A DNA stretch of 57,086 nt from an uncultured Chloracidobacterium sp. (GCA_937941715.1 CALDGX010000071.1:1-57086), one strand, 5' to 3'. Shown: positions 1 through 9,099, counted from the first letter of the stretch. A program made the numbers and translations. Notes: generated by a model from the letters alone, not told the origin.

Positions 1-3000
1 GCTGAATCTGGCCTGCAGTTCGACACGGCGATTTGCCGTCCCGCCGCCACCGCCGAATCCTCCAAATCCGCCGGCAATATTGGTCGACTGACCAAATCTG
101 CCTGAGCTGAGACTGCCGATCGGCGTACCAAGATTAACGGTGTTGAACAAGTTGTTAAAGTTAACGCTCAAGTTCAAGTTATATGGCTTGCGTCGGTCGC
201 CGCCGCCGCCAAACATACCGCCCATTCCGCCGCCGCCCATTCCTCGGCCGCCACCGCCGCCCATCATGACGCCCGGAGGCGGTCCGCCTGCAGATCCGCC
301 GCCCTGGTTTCCGCCGGCGGCAGCTGTCGAACCGGCAGTCTTACCAAATCCAAAATTCTTACCGACTCTCAGATTCACGCTGAAGTATCCCGGGCCTTCG
401 CCGTAATTGCGCGGAATGATCAAATTCGGATCTTTGCCTGCGACATCACAGTATGAAGCGGTAATGCGTAGCTCGGAACATTTTGCCCCGAGTTCACCGT
501 ATGTCGGCCGCTCTGTGAAGAGCGAATCTCCGTTAAGGTCGACACCGCGAGTGATATTGAACGGGCGGCCCGAACTTGCGATGATAAATGGATTCAGGGA
601 TATGCTCCAGGGCAAGGTGATATTTCCCCCGATCACGAAATTGTGCCTGATGTCCGAGGACGATCGGCCGTATTCTCCCGTAAGGTCATAATTATACGAC
701 GGGAAACTGTTGGCTCCGTCGGTGTCACTCTTTGCAAAACCGAGGCGGTAGTTTCCGAAAAGCGAAATCTTCGCCGAAATCAGGCTTCGGAAGTTCATTA
801 TCAGCTGATTCTGGTTGCCGACACCGCTCGCTTCATATTGGTAGATATTACCCAATGTCGGCTGCGGCCGTGGAGCATTCAGACAGTTCGTTTGGAGCGG
901 GCAAATCGGGGCGTTGATGTTTCGCACCCGCAGCTGATGTATGGTTCGCGAAGTAATAAAGAACGCACCGAATGTGGTCTTGTACGGCAGCTGCCTTTCA
1001 ATTCCAAGAGTCGCCTGCATCGTATAGGGCACACTGAGGCCGCTGTCGATGGTGCGGATCGTATTCGACTGCGGAAGTGCAGCCAGGATCTGGGCAGCGG
1101 TCGGCGAATTTGTCACGCCGCCGGTTGTAAATACCGGTTGAGCCAACAGAGCGAGTGCAGCTGCACGGCGTGCCGGATCCGGGTCGTTAGCACTGACGAT
1201 CAGATTTAACTGACGCGTACCGTTGAAACGCTCGGCCTGAAGGGTCAGATTTTCACTAAATCGCTCATAGAAGAAGCCCGCACCGCCGCGAAACACTGTC
1301 TTCGGGGCTTTTGCTCCACCGGCACCCGGCGACCATGCAAAACCGACACGCGGAGCAAAATTCTTGGGGTCGTTTACGTTCGTTTGATTTTCGTACCTCA
1401 GACCGAAACTCAATAACAGAGCCGGCGAGATGCGCCAGTCGTCAGTTATGAAAAGGCCGGCATCGAACCGCGAGACGTTTGCCAACGGGTCACCCGTCGT
1501 AAGCGAGAATTGCGTCGGGTCGTAACGTGTACCTGCGGCACCGAGCACGCTTGCTCGATATTGCTCGATAGGCGAGACAATGCCGTCACCGTTGAGGTCA
1601 TACGCATCCGCACCGAAAAATCCGGGGAATACGTATGTCCCGCCGTAATTACTCTCCGAACGGTCAGTGATGCTGACGTTACGGAGCCGCACGCCGAACT
1701 TGACCGAGTGCTGCGAATTCTTTCCGAACGACGTGGTTGTATTGTTGCTTATCTCCCAGACTTTGTTGGAATTAAAGCTTGTACCGATCTGTGCTCCGCC
1801 ACCTGTAAAAGCCGATGCGACGTTGATCGTCGGGATCGAATTATCGCCATTTTGCGAACGCTTGTTGAATGAGTATTCAAATCTGGTCTCGTTGATCGTC
1901 TTGGCGTTGATGATCGCAGTCTCGGTCAGTCTTATCTCATGCCCAAAGCTGGTCGTTTTGTACGCTCTTGACGGCAGCGACGTGTCACCGACTCCCTGAT
2001 TCTTGTTCGTCGAGCGGTCGAAGCTATATCGTGCGACCAGCGTATTCTTGTCGTTAATGGCAAAATCGACACGCGGCCCGATCGAGAATCGGCGGCTGGG
2101 GATCGTCAGATCTTCACGAAAGCTGACCGGGTTTAGCCCTGCGTCGAGAACAACCGCATTGATTATCGCGTTGTTATCGGCATCGCGATTCATGACATCC
2201 AAAAAGTATGAAGCCTTGCCCTTTTTGATCGGACCCGACAAATTACCGCCAAATGAACGCAATTGACTCGGGGCCTTGTTAGTCGCAAAAGGATTTCGCG
2301 AATTCAGGCTTTCGTCGTTGAAACTGCCGGAGATCGAACCCCGGAATTTGTCCGAACCGGGCTTCGTCAAGATCTCAATACGTCCGAAACCCGGACGGTC
2401 AAACTCGGCAGAGAACGGGTTCTGATTAATACGGATCTCGCGGATCGATTCTTTGGGCGGCAACTGGCCTCCGGTGAATCCATCGATGTAGATCTGGCCG
2501 CCATTTGGCCCCGCGGACGGGCCCGCCAACGCCTGAAGAGCAGCCTGAAGTTCATCCGGATCATCCGGCAAAGAATCCAAGTCTTTGCCCTTGATGACCG
2601 TTGCGTCGGCATTGTTATCCGCGTCGTTTGAAACTGCTTCGTTGTTAGATACATCAACAGTTTCTTCAACGCCCGAAACGGTCAAAACGACAAAAAGTTC
2701 GTTCTTTTCGCCGGCCGCAACCTCGACCTCAGTGTTTTCATAGAGCGCGAATTTCGGCGCGATCGCCTTTACCGTATACTTGCCGGCTTCCAGTCCGGTG
2801 ATATTGTATTCTCCGCGAGCGTTGGTGATAGCGGTCTTTTGGGTACCCTTAGGTGAGACAACCGTCACCGTCGCACCGACCAACACGGCTCCGAGTGAAT
2901 CGGTAACCGAACCGGCGATGCTGCCCGTCGATTGAGCGAAGGCGGCTCCCGCCGCAAGCGCGGTAACGAGGCCTATGAGTAATATATTCTTAATGACTTT

Positions 3001-3003
3001 CAT
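1..3003 (-). CDS. TonB-dependent receptor-like (Oar-type) outer-membrane protein, C-terminal end cut by window edge
   Basis: An open frame runs from the ATG at 3003 to the window edge without a stop (1001 codons). It starts with a signal peptide ending near an AFAQ site, followed by a carboxypeptidase-regulatory-like beta-sandwich (about residues 25-110, with the GATVTV and GEYNITGLEAGKY signatures). A plug-like segment (about 140-230, with IDGFTGG and RINQNPFSAEFDRPGFGRIEI) and a long beta-barrel rich in aromatic and Asn/Asp strands follow. Near the C-terminus lies a Gly/Met/Arg-rich insert (about positions 185-275 of the window). The last visible residues, VELQARFS, look like the final barrel strand, so probably only a few codons are missing. 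Role: large-substrate uptake or surface protein; substrate unknown. It lies 81 bp downstream of the DUF5666-like gene. No Shine-Dalgarno is visible; a TATAAC hexamer ends 7 nt before the ATG. Confidence 0.85.
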   Translation of the reverse strand, partial: MKVIKNILLIGLVTALAAGAAFAQSTGSIAGSVTDSLGAVLVGATVTVVSPKGTQKTAITNARGEYNITGLEAGKYTVKAIAPKFALYENTEVEVAAGEKNELFVVLTVSGVEETVDVSNNEAVSNDADNNADATVIKGKDLDSLPDDPDELQAALQALAGPSAGPNGGQIYIDGFTGGQLPPKESIREIRINQNPFSAEFDRPGFGRIEILTKPGSDKFRGSISGSFNDESLNSRNPFATNKAPSQLRSFGGNLSGPIKKGKASYFLDVMNRDADNNAIINAVVLDAGLNPVSFREDLTIPSRRFSIGPRVDFAINDKNTLVARYSFDRSTNKNQGVGDTSLPSRAYKTTSFGHEIRLTETAIINAKTINETRFEYSFNKRSQNGDNSIPTINVASAFTGGGAQIGTSFNSNKVWEISNNTTTSFGKNSQHSVKFGVRLRNVSITDRSESNYGGTYVFPGFFGADAYDLNGDGIVSPIEQYRASVLGAAGTRYDPTQFSLTTGDPLANVSRFDAGLFITDDWRISPALLLSFGLRYENQTNVNDPKNFAPRVGFAWSPGAGGAKAPKTVFRGGAGFFYERFSENLTLQAERFNGTRQLNLIVSANDPDPARRAAALALLAQPVFTTGGVTNSPTAAQILAALPQSNTIRTIDSGLSVPYTMQATLGIERQLPYKTTFGAFFITSRTIHQLRVRNINAPICPLQTNCLNAPRPQPTLGNIYQYEASGVGNQNQLIMNFRSLISAKISLFGNYRLGFAKSDTDGANSFPSYNYDLTGEYGRSSSDIRHNFVIGGNITLPWSISLNPFIIASSGRPFNITRGVDLNGDSLFTERPTYGELGAKCSELRITASYCDVAGKDPNLIIPRNYGEGPGYFSVNLRVGKNFGFGKTAGSTAAAGGNQGGGSAGGPPPGVMMGGGGGRGMGGGGMGGMFGGGGDRRKPYNLNLSVNFNNLFNTVNLGTPIGSLSSGRFGQSTNIAGGFGGFGGGGGTANRRVELQARFS

Positions 3004-3032
3004 GATTTTTGTTATAAATAGCAATTTGATTA

Positions 3033-3070
3033 CGCCCGGAGGTTTTCCGGCCAATAGCCGCCTCCGGGCG
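3033..3070 (-). other. Perfect 10-bp intergenic hairpin between DUF5666-like gene and receptor gene
   Basis: CGCCCGGAGG at 3033-3042 is the exact inverse of CCTCCGGGCG at 3061-3070, with an 18-nt loop. No T-run follows on the minus strand, so it is a weak terminator at best. It could be an RNA-processing or stability hairpin that separates expression of the two genes. Confidence 0.5.
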
Positions 3071-3084
3071 AAGATATCTTGTTT

Positions 3085-4284
3085 TTAAGGGAAACCGATG
3101 CCGTCAAGGCCCGGGATAGAAAATCCTCCATCTAATCCGCGTCCGCCGCGGTTGCCTCCCGATTGGGCTTGAGCCATTCGCAGGAAGGGCTCGACACCAG
3201 CAAGGAGTTTGATGGCGTTTACTTTCGTCATATCGGCATTCTTTGTACTCGAAATAGCGATCATATCTCCGGCCTTCAGATCAGCAGCCGTGATGTTCGG
3301 AAACCGCTCGAGCATATCGTCGATACCGCTGCCGCCGCGACCGCCGCCCATTCCCGGACGTCCCTGTCCCGGTGCACCCGCTCCGGGTTGGCCGCCAGGC
3401 TGACCTCCGGGCTGGCCCTGCTGTATTCCGCCTTGTCCCGGTGGACGCATTCCGCCGGCACCAGGCTGGCCGCCCGCGAGCCTTTCGGCCATTTCAACGG
3501 GAAACTTCTTCATGATGGACGTTGAACCAAGTTCGACCGTGACATCCTTTTTCGTCTGCAGATTCGTTATCACGATCTCGTTCTTTGCGGTGTCGACAGA
3601 CTTGACCGTGCCGGCGATCGTCTGAAACGCACCTGTAACTACCTGCTCAGCCGAAAAACTGGTCCCGTCGGAGCTCTTGTCGCCAAGTGCTCGTATCATA
3701 TCGCCTTGCTTCACATCGGCGATCGAACTGTCCACGGCCTCATCAAAACGGATCGAATTCGGAGCGTATCGTTTGAACTTCGCGTCAACTTTGGGCGTAA
3801 GGACGGTCGAGGTGGTACCCATCAGGCCCCGAACTTCGACCGTGATCTGATTTGTCTGAGCATTGACCGCGGTCACCTTGCCGGCGATCCCGCGGGTCCG
3901 CCACATCTCGGCTTCCTTCGCGTTTTTCTGAGCGATCGCGGACTTTGACATCAGATACACCGATCGTGCCGGAAATGATCTGCCCTCCGCGTCCAGAACG
4001 CCGGTGGCCATCACCCTGTCTCCGACCGCAATGTCGGCAACGGTCGCAGGCGTAGCCGTGGCAAGATCAGGTTTAGCGGGATCGACCCGCTTAAATTCGG
4101 TCTTGGCCGAAAACACACCGTCGACGTTACCGGTCTTTGAATTGATCGTGATCCGTTCGCCGGTTATCGCAACGACGTCGCCGCTGATGACCGAGGGTTT
4201 GATCGAAGCCGTCGGAGTAGTTTGTGCTCCAATGGCGACCACGGCAAAAAGAATGAGATTAATTATGAATAAGTTCTTTTTCAT
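3085..4284 (-). CDS. Exported DUF5666-like repeat protein with Gly/Pro/Gln-rich linker
   Basis: 399 residues from the ATG at 4284; the open frame extends further upstream, but this start gives a clean signal peptide (MKKNLFIINLILF, cleavage near IGAQ). After it come about three similar beta-rich modules of the kind found in DUF5666 proteins (motifs like GEITxIxxxxITV, VGDRVMATG, KQGDMIRALG), each likely an OB-like barrel. Between the third module and the C-terminal module is a low-complexity Gly/Gln/Pro stretch (about residues 270-320). The protein should be periplasmic or surface-attached. It precedes the TonB-like receptor gene on the same strand, so co-expression is likely. Function is not known; family assignment is from motif pattern only. 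Confidence 0.7.
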   Translation of the reverse strand: MKKNLFIINLILFAVVAIGAQTTPTASIKPSVISGDVVAITGERITINSKTGNVDGVFSAKTEFKRVDPAKPDLATATPATVADIAVGDRVMATGVLDAEGRSFPARSVYLMSKSAIAQKNAKEAEMWRTRGIAGKVTAVNAQTNQITVEVRGLMGTTSTVLTPKVDAKFKRYAPNSIRFDEAVDSSIADVKQGDMIRALGDKSSDGTSFSAEQVVTGAFQTIAGTVKSVDTAKNEIVITNLQTKKDVTVELGSTSIMKKFPVEMAERLAGGQPGAGGMRPPGQGGIQQGQPGGQPGGQPGAGAPGQGRPGMGGGRGGSGIDDMLERFPNITAADLKAGDMIAISSTKNADMTKVNAIKLLAGVEPFLRMAQAQSGGNRGGRGLDGGFSIPGLDGIGFP

Positions 4285-4427
4285 TGCTAAAAATCCGCAA
4301 AATCTGTCTAGTCTGATTACGACTTTTTTATTCGTCCAGTTGCACGAATCAGATTCTATGACGTTAATTCTATCAGGATGGTTCGAGGCGATTTGTAAAG
4401 AAATGTAAAAGTCTGCAAACAATCAGC

Positions 4428-5390
4428 TTATGCCTTTTGCCAGACATTAGAAGAACGGGCGGTCAGGACCAGGCCGATCCCGACAGCGAAGACCGAAAAA
4501 AGTGCAATCACCCACAGGTAGGGCACAGACAGCAGGATCGTCCAAACGACCACACCCAACAGCGTCGCGAGTGTTTCTGACCGGTTCGCGTCAGATAAAA
4601 ATCGCTTTTGCAGGAGTTTTCCAACAGTGACCTGTAACGCCACGCGGCCGAAAACATATCCGAGGAGGATCATAGCAAGCCCCATCAACCCAAGCGTCGC
4701 ACTCAGAAAATCGGGCAGCACGCTAAGACTGCCCACAATAGCGACGATCGTTCCGATAAAAACGACCGAACCGAGTGCGCTGATCTTGAGAGTTGACAGC
4801 CGGATCCTGGAAACTGCCCTTCCGACGGCCCCCGGAGCGATCGTCGTCATCACCATCGATATCGCGAACCAGAAGAGTGCCAAAAGCAGCCTTTGTGCAA
4901 CAAATGTCCAAGTTATGGCAGGAGTTAGTATTTGTGACGGGTTTTGAGCGATATTGCGGAGTTCCTCCTCCCATACGCCAAAGACGACGGTCTCCTTTCC
5001 GGCCTCGCGCAGTGCGTTCGCACTTTCGTGCTTATAGGAACCACCGAAAACGATCACATCACCACCGATATAACCATTTTCCTTCTGGATCACGGAACCG
5101 CCGATCGTCGCTACGTCACCTTCGACCCGTCCATTAACGATGACATCGCCGCCGAATGAAAATACTCCCTTGGCGCTTTTGCGAACCTCGACCGACTTTG
5201 CGATCGCTATGACCTCCATTTCCGGAGCGTCCTCTACAATAAGCGTTTTTTCGTCGTCCGAAAGCGAGATCTCGGGAGCGGCTTGTATCGAATTCGAGCA
5301 TAGCAATATCGCGACGAATAACCAGGACGCAGTTAATGTCGCCGTCACAATGTGGTGTGTCCGGATATTGAAAAGGCTCGTAAGTATCAC
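4428..5390 (-). CDS. Bactofilin-like (polymer-forming) membrane protein
   Basis: 320 residues starting at a GTG at 5390. An N-terminal hydrophobic segment (signal or anchor, residues 15-38) is followed by a short beta-repeat segment with Gly-Gly-Asp-Val turns (GGDVIVNGRVEGDVATIGG, residues 80-115), typical of the bactofilin/DUF583 right-handed helix. The C-terminal half has about four to five transmembrane helices (about 160-310). It is the last gene of the sigma/anti-sigma cluster, 13 nt after the anti-sigma gene. Proteins of this type often sit next to zinc-finger anti-sigma factors and are suspected envelope-stress effectors; that role is an inference here. Confidence 0.7.
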   Translation of the reverse strand: MILTSLFNIRTHHIVTATLTASWLFVAILLCSNSIQAAPEISLSDDEKTLIVEDAPEMEVIAIAKSVEVRKSAKGVFSFGGDVIVNGRVEGDVATIGGSVIQKENGYIGGDVIVFGGSYKHESANALREAGKETVVFGVWEEELRNIAQNPSQILTPAITWTFVAQRLLLALFWFAISMVMTTIAPGAVGRAVSRIRLSTLKISALGSVVFIGTIVAIVGSLSVLPDFLSATLGLMGLAMILLGYVFGRVALQVTVGKLLQKRFLSDANRSETLATLLGVVVWTILLSVPYLWVIALFSVFAVGIGLVLTARSSNVWQKA

Positions 5391-5403
5391 TTTTGTGGAA
5401 TCT

Positions 5404-5973
5404 CTATGTACGCCTAAGCCGAGACCTGGATCTTGAGACCAAATATGACAAGACCAAAACTGCTCCGGCGAGCATCATTAATACGGCAGGGATCTGGAAT
5501 TGTCCGCTGACAGTCCTAAGGACCACCCCGAAACCTACCAGTAATGAGTACGCGACGTGGCCGACAAAGTTTCCGACCGCGGCGATCTTTTCGCCAAATA
5601 TTACGATCTGTCCGATCATAGTACTGGCGTCAGGGCCGAGGGCGAATAGTATGAAGAGTAATAAGGCGGCGCATACAAAGACGGCGCTGTAGAGTTCGCT
5701 GGGCCTTCTCAGTCCGCTGACCGAGCTTTCGGCGTTTGTGACGAGCCGTTCGGTAAAATTTGCCGGCAGGTCAATGTCAAATTCACGTGACAGAGATGAG
5801 TTAAGAGAGCAGAGGAATTGTTTTTGAAGACGCAGTTCTTCCGAGCATTCGGCACATTCGGCCAGGTGTGTTTCGATCTCGAGTTCGCGCTCGTTCGAAA
5901 GCTCGCCATCCACGTAGGCTGCGATCTCCATGGTCGGGCAATCTGATTGGTAGTTTGCGTCAAACCGTGCCAT
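5404..5973 (-). CDS. Zinc-finger anti-sigma factor (membrane-anchored)
   Basis: 189 residues. The N-terminal cytoplasmic domain has the ZAS motif H36-x3-C40-x2-C43 with an upstream Cys12 and the typical helix AAYVDGELS. Hydrophobic segments lie at about 93-112, 130-155 and 160-181, so it is probably multi-pass. The family binds and holds its cognate ECF sigma factor until a signal releases it. The sigma gene lies two genes upstream in the same direction (6381-6986), with a DUF4870 gene between them, which supports pairing. The gene starts 27 bp after the DUF4870 stop. Confidence 0.85.
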   Translation of the reverse strand: MARFDANYQSDCPTMEIAAYVDGELSNERELEIETHLAECAECSEELRLQKQFLCSLNSSLSREFDIDLPANFTERLVTNAESSVSGLRRPSELYSAVFVCAALLLFILFALGPDASTMIGQIVIFGEKIAAVGNFVGHVAYSLLVGFGVVLRTVSGQFQIPAVLMMLAGAVLVLSYLVSRSRSRLRRT

Positions 5974-6000
5974 CTCAGGTAATATCAGCGAGTTTCCCGC

Positions 6001-6378
6001 CTATTTCAAGAATTTGATCGTGAGCGGATATTCCCACAACTCGCCATTGTTGGCCTTCATGCCGCCAATGATCGGAAAAACAATTCCCATAATTCCGATT
6101 GCGAGGATCGTCAGAAATCCGATAAGGACAAACATCAGCACCACACTTACAACAGCGTAGATGACCGATGAGATCATCCAATTAACGACCATCTTACCGT
6201 GAGCATCAAGCCCGGGGATCTTGTCCTTCTGCGTCTGCCACAGCACTATCGGTACAATTATCCCGACCGGAAACAAAATAACGTTTGCGAGTTGAGAAAG
6301 ATGCAGCCACATTCCCATTTGTCTCTGCTCGGGCGTCTGCAACGATGAAGGCGGTTGAAACTGCATTTCGTAACTCAT
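6001..6378 (-). CDS. DUF4870 small membrane protein
   Basis: 125 residues with the DUF4870 (Tic20-like) pattern: an N-terminal RQMGMWLHLSQLA segment, then the conserved LDAHGKMVVNWMIS region between helices. Three to four hydrophobic helices are visible at about 30-48, 66-90 and 90-108. It starts 2 nt after the sigma factor stop, so translation is probably coupled. Function of the family is unknown. Placement between a sigma factor and its anti-sigma factor suggests a membrane role in, or an output of, that regulatory unit. Confidence 0.8.
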   Translation of the reverse strand: MSYEMQFQPPSSLQTPEQRQMGMWLHLSQLANVILFPVGIIVPIVLWQTQKDKIPGLDAHGKMVVNWMISSVIYAVVSVVLMFVLIGFLTILAIGIMGIVFPIIGGMKANNGELWEYPLTIKFLK

Positions 6379-6380
6379 AT

Positions 6381-6986
6381 CTAGATCCCCTTAAATCCGC
6401 GTTCTACAAACATCTGTCTCATCATCTCGCGTGCGCGAAAGAGTCGGTTTTTGACCGTGCCGAGCGGAAGCCCGGTGACCTCGGCTATTTCGTCATACGA
6501 CAGATCCCTCGAATGCCGCAGCACGATCAGATCGCGATATCCGGGCGGTAAACACTTGATCACCGCATCGATCTCATTCCGCCATTCGCTCCGCTCATGG
6601 TCCTGCTCCGGCGAGGGACGTCCGCTTTCGATCTGAAACTGAAACGTACCATCGGCATTTTCCGCCTCGATACTCATCGCGACGACCGAATTTCGACGCA
6701 TATGGTCGATCGCCGCATTATGAGCAATTCGATAAAGCCAGGTCGAGAATTTATACTCCGAACTGTATTTTGAAAGTGAATTATAGACCTTGATGAAAAC
6801 TTCCTGAGTAACGTCGAGCGACGATTCGTAATCCCCCAGCATTCGAAACACATAGCTCGTTATCGGTCGCTGATAACGGCGCACAAGCTCCTCGAAGCCG
6901 TCGGTCCTGCCCGCCACGGCATTGACGATCAATTCGCCGTCCGTCAGGCCTCGGATATCACCGATCGATAGTGCGTGAGTGGTCAT
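6381..6986 (-). CDS. RNA polymerase ECF sigma factor (RpoE-like)
   Basis: 201 residues. Region 2 spans about 30-98 (FEELVRRYQRPI, DVTQEVFIKVY, FSTWLYRIAHNAAIDHMRR). A short acidic linker follows, and region 4 spans about 138-190 (LPPGYRDLIVLRHSRDLSYDEIA, LPLGTVKNRLFRARE with the recognition helix). Length and the absence of regions 1 and 3 are typical of ECF sigma factors. It heads a run of four same-strand genes that includes the zinc-finger anti-sigma factor. A -35/-10 pair resembling ECF-dependent promoters sits just upstream (6999-7027), consistent with autoregulation. Confidence 0.93.
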   Translation of the reverse strand: MTTHALSIGDIRGLTDGELIVNAVAGRTDGFEELVRRYQRPITSYVFRMLGDYESSLDVTQEVFIKVYNSLSKYSSEYKFSTWLYRIAHNAAIDHMRRNSVVAMSIEAENADGTFQFQIESGRPSPEQDHERSEWRNEIDAVIKCLPPGYRDLIVLRHSRDLSYDEIAEVTGLPLGTVKNRLFRAREMMRQMFVERGFKGI

Positions 6987-6998
6987 CGTTCAGGATCG

Positions 6999-7027
6999 AA
7001 TACGGTATTGTCTTCGAATTTGTTTCA
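6999..7027 (-). promoter_or_regulatory. Putative ECF-type autoregulatory promoter
   Basis: Read on the minus strand, TGAAAC (7022-7027) is followed after exactly 17 nt by CGTATT (6999-7004), 12 nt before the sigma factor ATG. TGAAAC plus a CGT-type -10 at 16-17 nt spacing is the common ECF promoter form. Seen in sequence; assignment to this sigma factor is inferred. Confidence 0.5.
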
Positions 7028-7051
7028 AACTTCAAGACCGGTGCCTTTGGT

Positions 7052-7981
7052 TCAGGCCAACGATGCAAGTGCCGCCGGTGCGGCGATCTCGTCAAAGTTA
7101 AAACTTGCGTCCGGGATCGACAGGCCGACATCCTCGGGCCTGAGTATATGGAGCGATCGGCCAAGCGCTTCGCTGGCGATCTGGGTGATCTTTGCAGGGA
7201 CGAGCCTGCTCCCGATCAGAAGCATCCGGTCAAGATAACCGCCGTTGATGTTCGCTCCAAATCGGTCATTGTAAAACATCAGGAGTCGATAGACCTCGTC
7301 GTCGACCTCGGTCGGCAGACATGTGACGGTACGAACGACTGTCGGCTCGTCACCTCGAAGCAGCAAGGCCGTAAAACCGTCATCCTGTTCGCTTATCAAA
7401 AGTGAATCCGCCTTATTGGCGCGCCCAACAAGCCAATTGGCCTCGCCGACCGCCCGCGGCAAGATCAACCCGGCCTTCCACCCCATGTTCTCAAACAGGG
7501 TTTCGTATTCATCGATCACACCTAATGAGATCGCGGTCGCAAAATAACGCGGTCGTCCCTCACGATTCGGTGAGATCTTTTGACGCGAGATCCGCAATTG
7601 CGAAGCCGGGGCACCAAACGTCTGTTCAGCTTTCCAGTCAAGTATCTCTTCGGTTTCCTGTTTTGCGGCCGGCTCGGCCTCAAGCGTAAGGATCGCGGAC
7701 CTTGCCGAACTGCTGGGCAGGGCGATCGACCAACGCTTTTGCCCCATTAATCCGGAACTTTGCAGTGCCGCCTCGAGGCTTGCACGAAATTCGTGCGGAT
7801 CAGTGATATTGATCTCCAAAAAACTGGGATCGATAACGTTCGGCGGCAGTGCGATCGTCGCCGCCTGTTTGATGGAAAAAGATGATCGGCCGCCGCGGGT
7901 AAGTGCGATCGCCGACACACGGTCGCGTTCGATACCAATTGCCGCGTTTGGAAAATTTGGTTTCGTGAGTGAAAAGAGCAT
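7052..7981 (-). CDS. PilM-like pilus/secretion assembly protein
   Basis: 309 residues with an actin-like fold pattern seen in PilM/GspL proteins: an N-terminal AIGIERDRVSAIAL phosphate-1-like strand and turn, a middle WKAEQTFG segment, and a C-terminal LLIGSRLVPAKIT strand. It begins 3 nt after the upstream prepilin gene and is the last gene of the secretin operon. In type IV pilus and type II secretion systems such proteins couple the cytoplasmic ATPase to inner-membrane PilN/PilO (GspM-like) partners; none of those partners is nearby. Divergence from classical PilM is considerable, so the call rests on context as well as motifs. Confidence 0.6.
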   Translation of the reverse strand: MLFSLTKPNFPNAAIGIERDRVSAIALTRGGRSSFSIKQAATIALPPNVIDPSFLEINITDPHEFRASLEAALQSSGLMGQKRWSIALPSSSARSAILTLEAEPAAKQETEEILDWKAEQTFGAPASQLRISRQKISPNREGRPRYFATAISLGVIDEYETLFENMGWKAGLILPRAVGEANWLVGRANKADSLLISEQDDGFTALLLRGDEPTVVRTVTCLPTEVDDEVYRLLMFYNDRFGANINGGYLDRMLLIGSRLVPAKITQIASEALGRSLHILRPEDVGLSIPDASFNFDEIAAPAALASLA

Positions 7982-7984
7982 TAT

Positions 7985-8422
7985 TTAATACTTGTTATAC
8001 GCCGTCCCATCGGAATCCTCGCCCTCGGCCATACTTTTGACATCCTTGAGCCCGGACTCGCCATCGGGCGAATTGGTGTCTTCACCCTGCACCTCGTCCC
8101 ACTCGGGCTTTTCGAGGATCGGGTCCAGCGGCTTTTCGCGAAGGTACTTTGCTTCAACAAGCTCGTCGATCGACTTCGGGAGTTTCCCCTTATCGGCAGA
8201 AAATTGGTCTATGGCCCGCCGCATCTGCCACAAGTTCTCCTTGAGTACGGTCTCCCGAGCCTGTTGCACGCTCCGCTGATAGGTCGGGATCGCTACCGAC
8301 AATAGAATGATCAGGATGAACATCGCGATCATTAATTCGAGAAGCGAAAAGCCGCGTTGCCGCTCTGGCGAACGGCGGCCGGCGCTTGTACTCGAGAATT
8401 TAATGAGTTCTCTAATATTCAT
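7985..8422 (-). CDS. Type II secretion/type IV pilus prepilin (GspG-like)
   Basis: 145 residues from the ATG at 8422; a longer frame from 8458 overlaps the upstream gene and is less likely. A basic leader is followed by the prepilin peptidase site G-F-S-L-L-E (Glu5) and a hydrophobic helix to about residue 45. Next comes an alpha1 extension with RETVLKENLWQMRRAIDQF, typical of major pseudopilin GspG-like proteins. The tail is acidic and includes LREKPLDPI, also common in GspG. It lies 29 nt downstream of a second prepilin gene. Confidence 0.85.
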   Translation of the reverse strand: MNIRELIKFSSTSAGRRSPERQRGFSLLELMIAMFILIILLSVAIPTYQRSVQQARETVLKENLWQMRRAIDQFSADKGKLPKSIDELVEAKYLREKPLDPILEKPEWDEVQGEDTNSPDGESGLKDVKSMAEGEDSDGTAYNKY

Positions 8423-8451
8423 TGCTGATCTCCGGTTTCCTGCCGCGAGGT

Positions 8452-9099
8452 TCACCACTCACTATACTTTTCCCCGTTCATCGCTTCCTCGTCCGAAGAC
8501 GAACGCACATCGAAAACGTTGATCTCGTCCCAATTATCCGAGTCCTTATCCTGATAGGAAGACCTGAATTTCCAATCTGCTTTTCCGGTCATCGGGTCAA
8601 TGGGCAGTTCCCGCAGGTATATCTTATTAAGCTCTTTGATCTCATTTAATTCGGTCGCCTGTTTAGTGTCGCCCGAGATCCCGCTGCCGCCGGTGACATT
8701 GACGCCGCGAGCTTTGACCTTGACCCCGTCGACCAGAGTTTCTATTGTCGGCGGGTATCGATCCGGATTATCCGATTCAAATATTTTGCAATCGTCCACA
8801 ACCACACGGCTTCGCGGATCAGTCGGGATATTGCCGCCCTGCGCGGCGATCGTCGGGTTTCCGCTGGTAACCGCTCCCTGCGGACACGCCCCGATAGTGT
8901 CACGTTTAAATTCGTCGATCGCGTTCCGCATTAGTCTTAACGATTCCCGTAGACGCAGTTCCTTTTGCCGCTTGACCGCATTTTGGGCCATTGGGATAGT
9001 GCCCATTACGAGGATCGCAAGAACGGCGAGCGTCGAAACGAGTTCGAGCAGGCTATAGCCTGCCGCACCTCTGCCAATGGCCGCCGTCTTCCGGGTCAT
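8452..9099 (-). CDS. Type II secretion/type IV pilus prepilin
   Basis: 215 residues. After a short basic leader it shows the processing site G-Y-S-L-L-E-L and a hydrophobic helix (about 15-36), then RQKELRLRESLRLMRNAIDEF and a LRELPIDPMTGKADW motif, which matches the pseudopilin pattern of its downstream neighbour. A Cys pair (about residues 73 and 103) within the insert may form a disulfide. It starts 5 nt after the secretin stop, so the genes are certainly co-transcribed. The two prepilins look like paralogues. Confidence 0.83.
   Translation of the reverse strand: MTRKTAAIGRGAAGYSLLELVSTLAVLAILVMGTIPMAQNAVKRQKELRLRESLRLMRNAIDEFKRDTIGACPQGAVTSGNPTIAAQGGNIPTDPRSRVVVDDCKIFESDNPDRYPPTIETLVDGVKVKARGVNVTGGSGISGDTKQATELNEIKELNKIYLRELPIDPMTGKADWKFRSSYQDKDSDNWDEINVFDVRSSSDEEAMNGEKYSEW

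Noticed and set aside
140..406. Plus-strand frame encoding a polyproline-rich peptide
   Set aside because: It is the antisense of the Gly-rich segment of the receptor gene, which has a continuous coding frame of over 1000 codons on the other strand.
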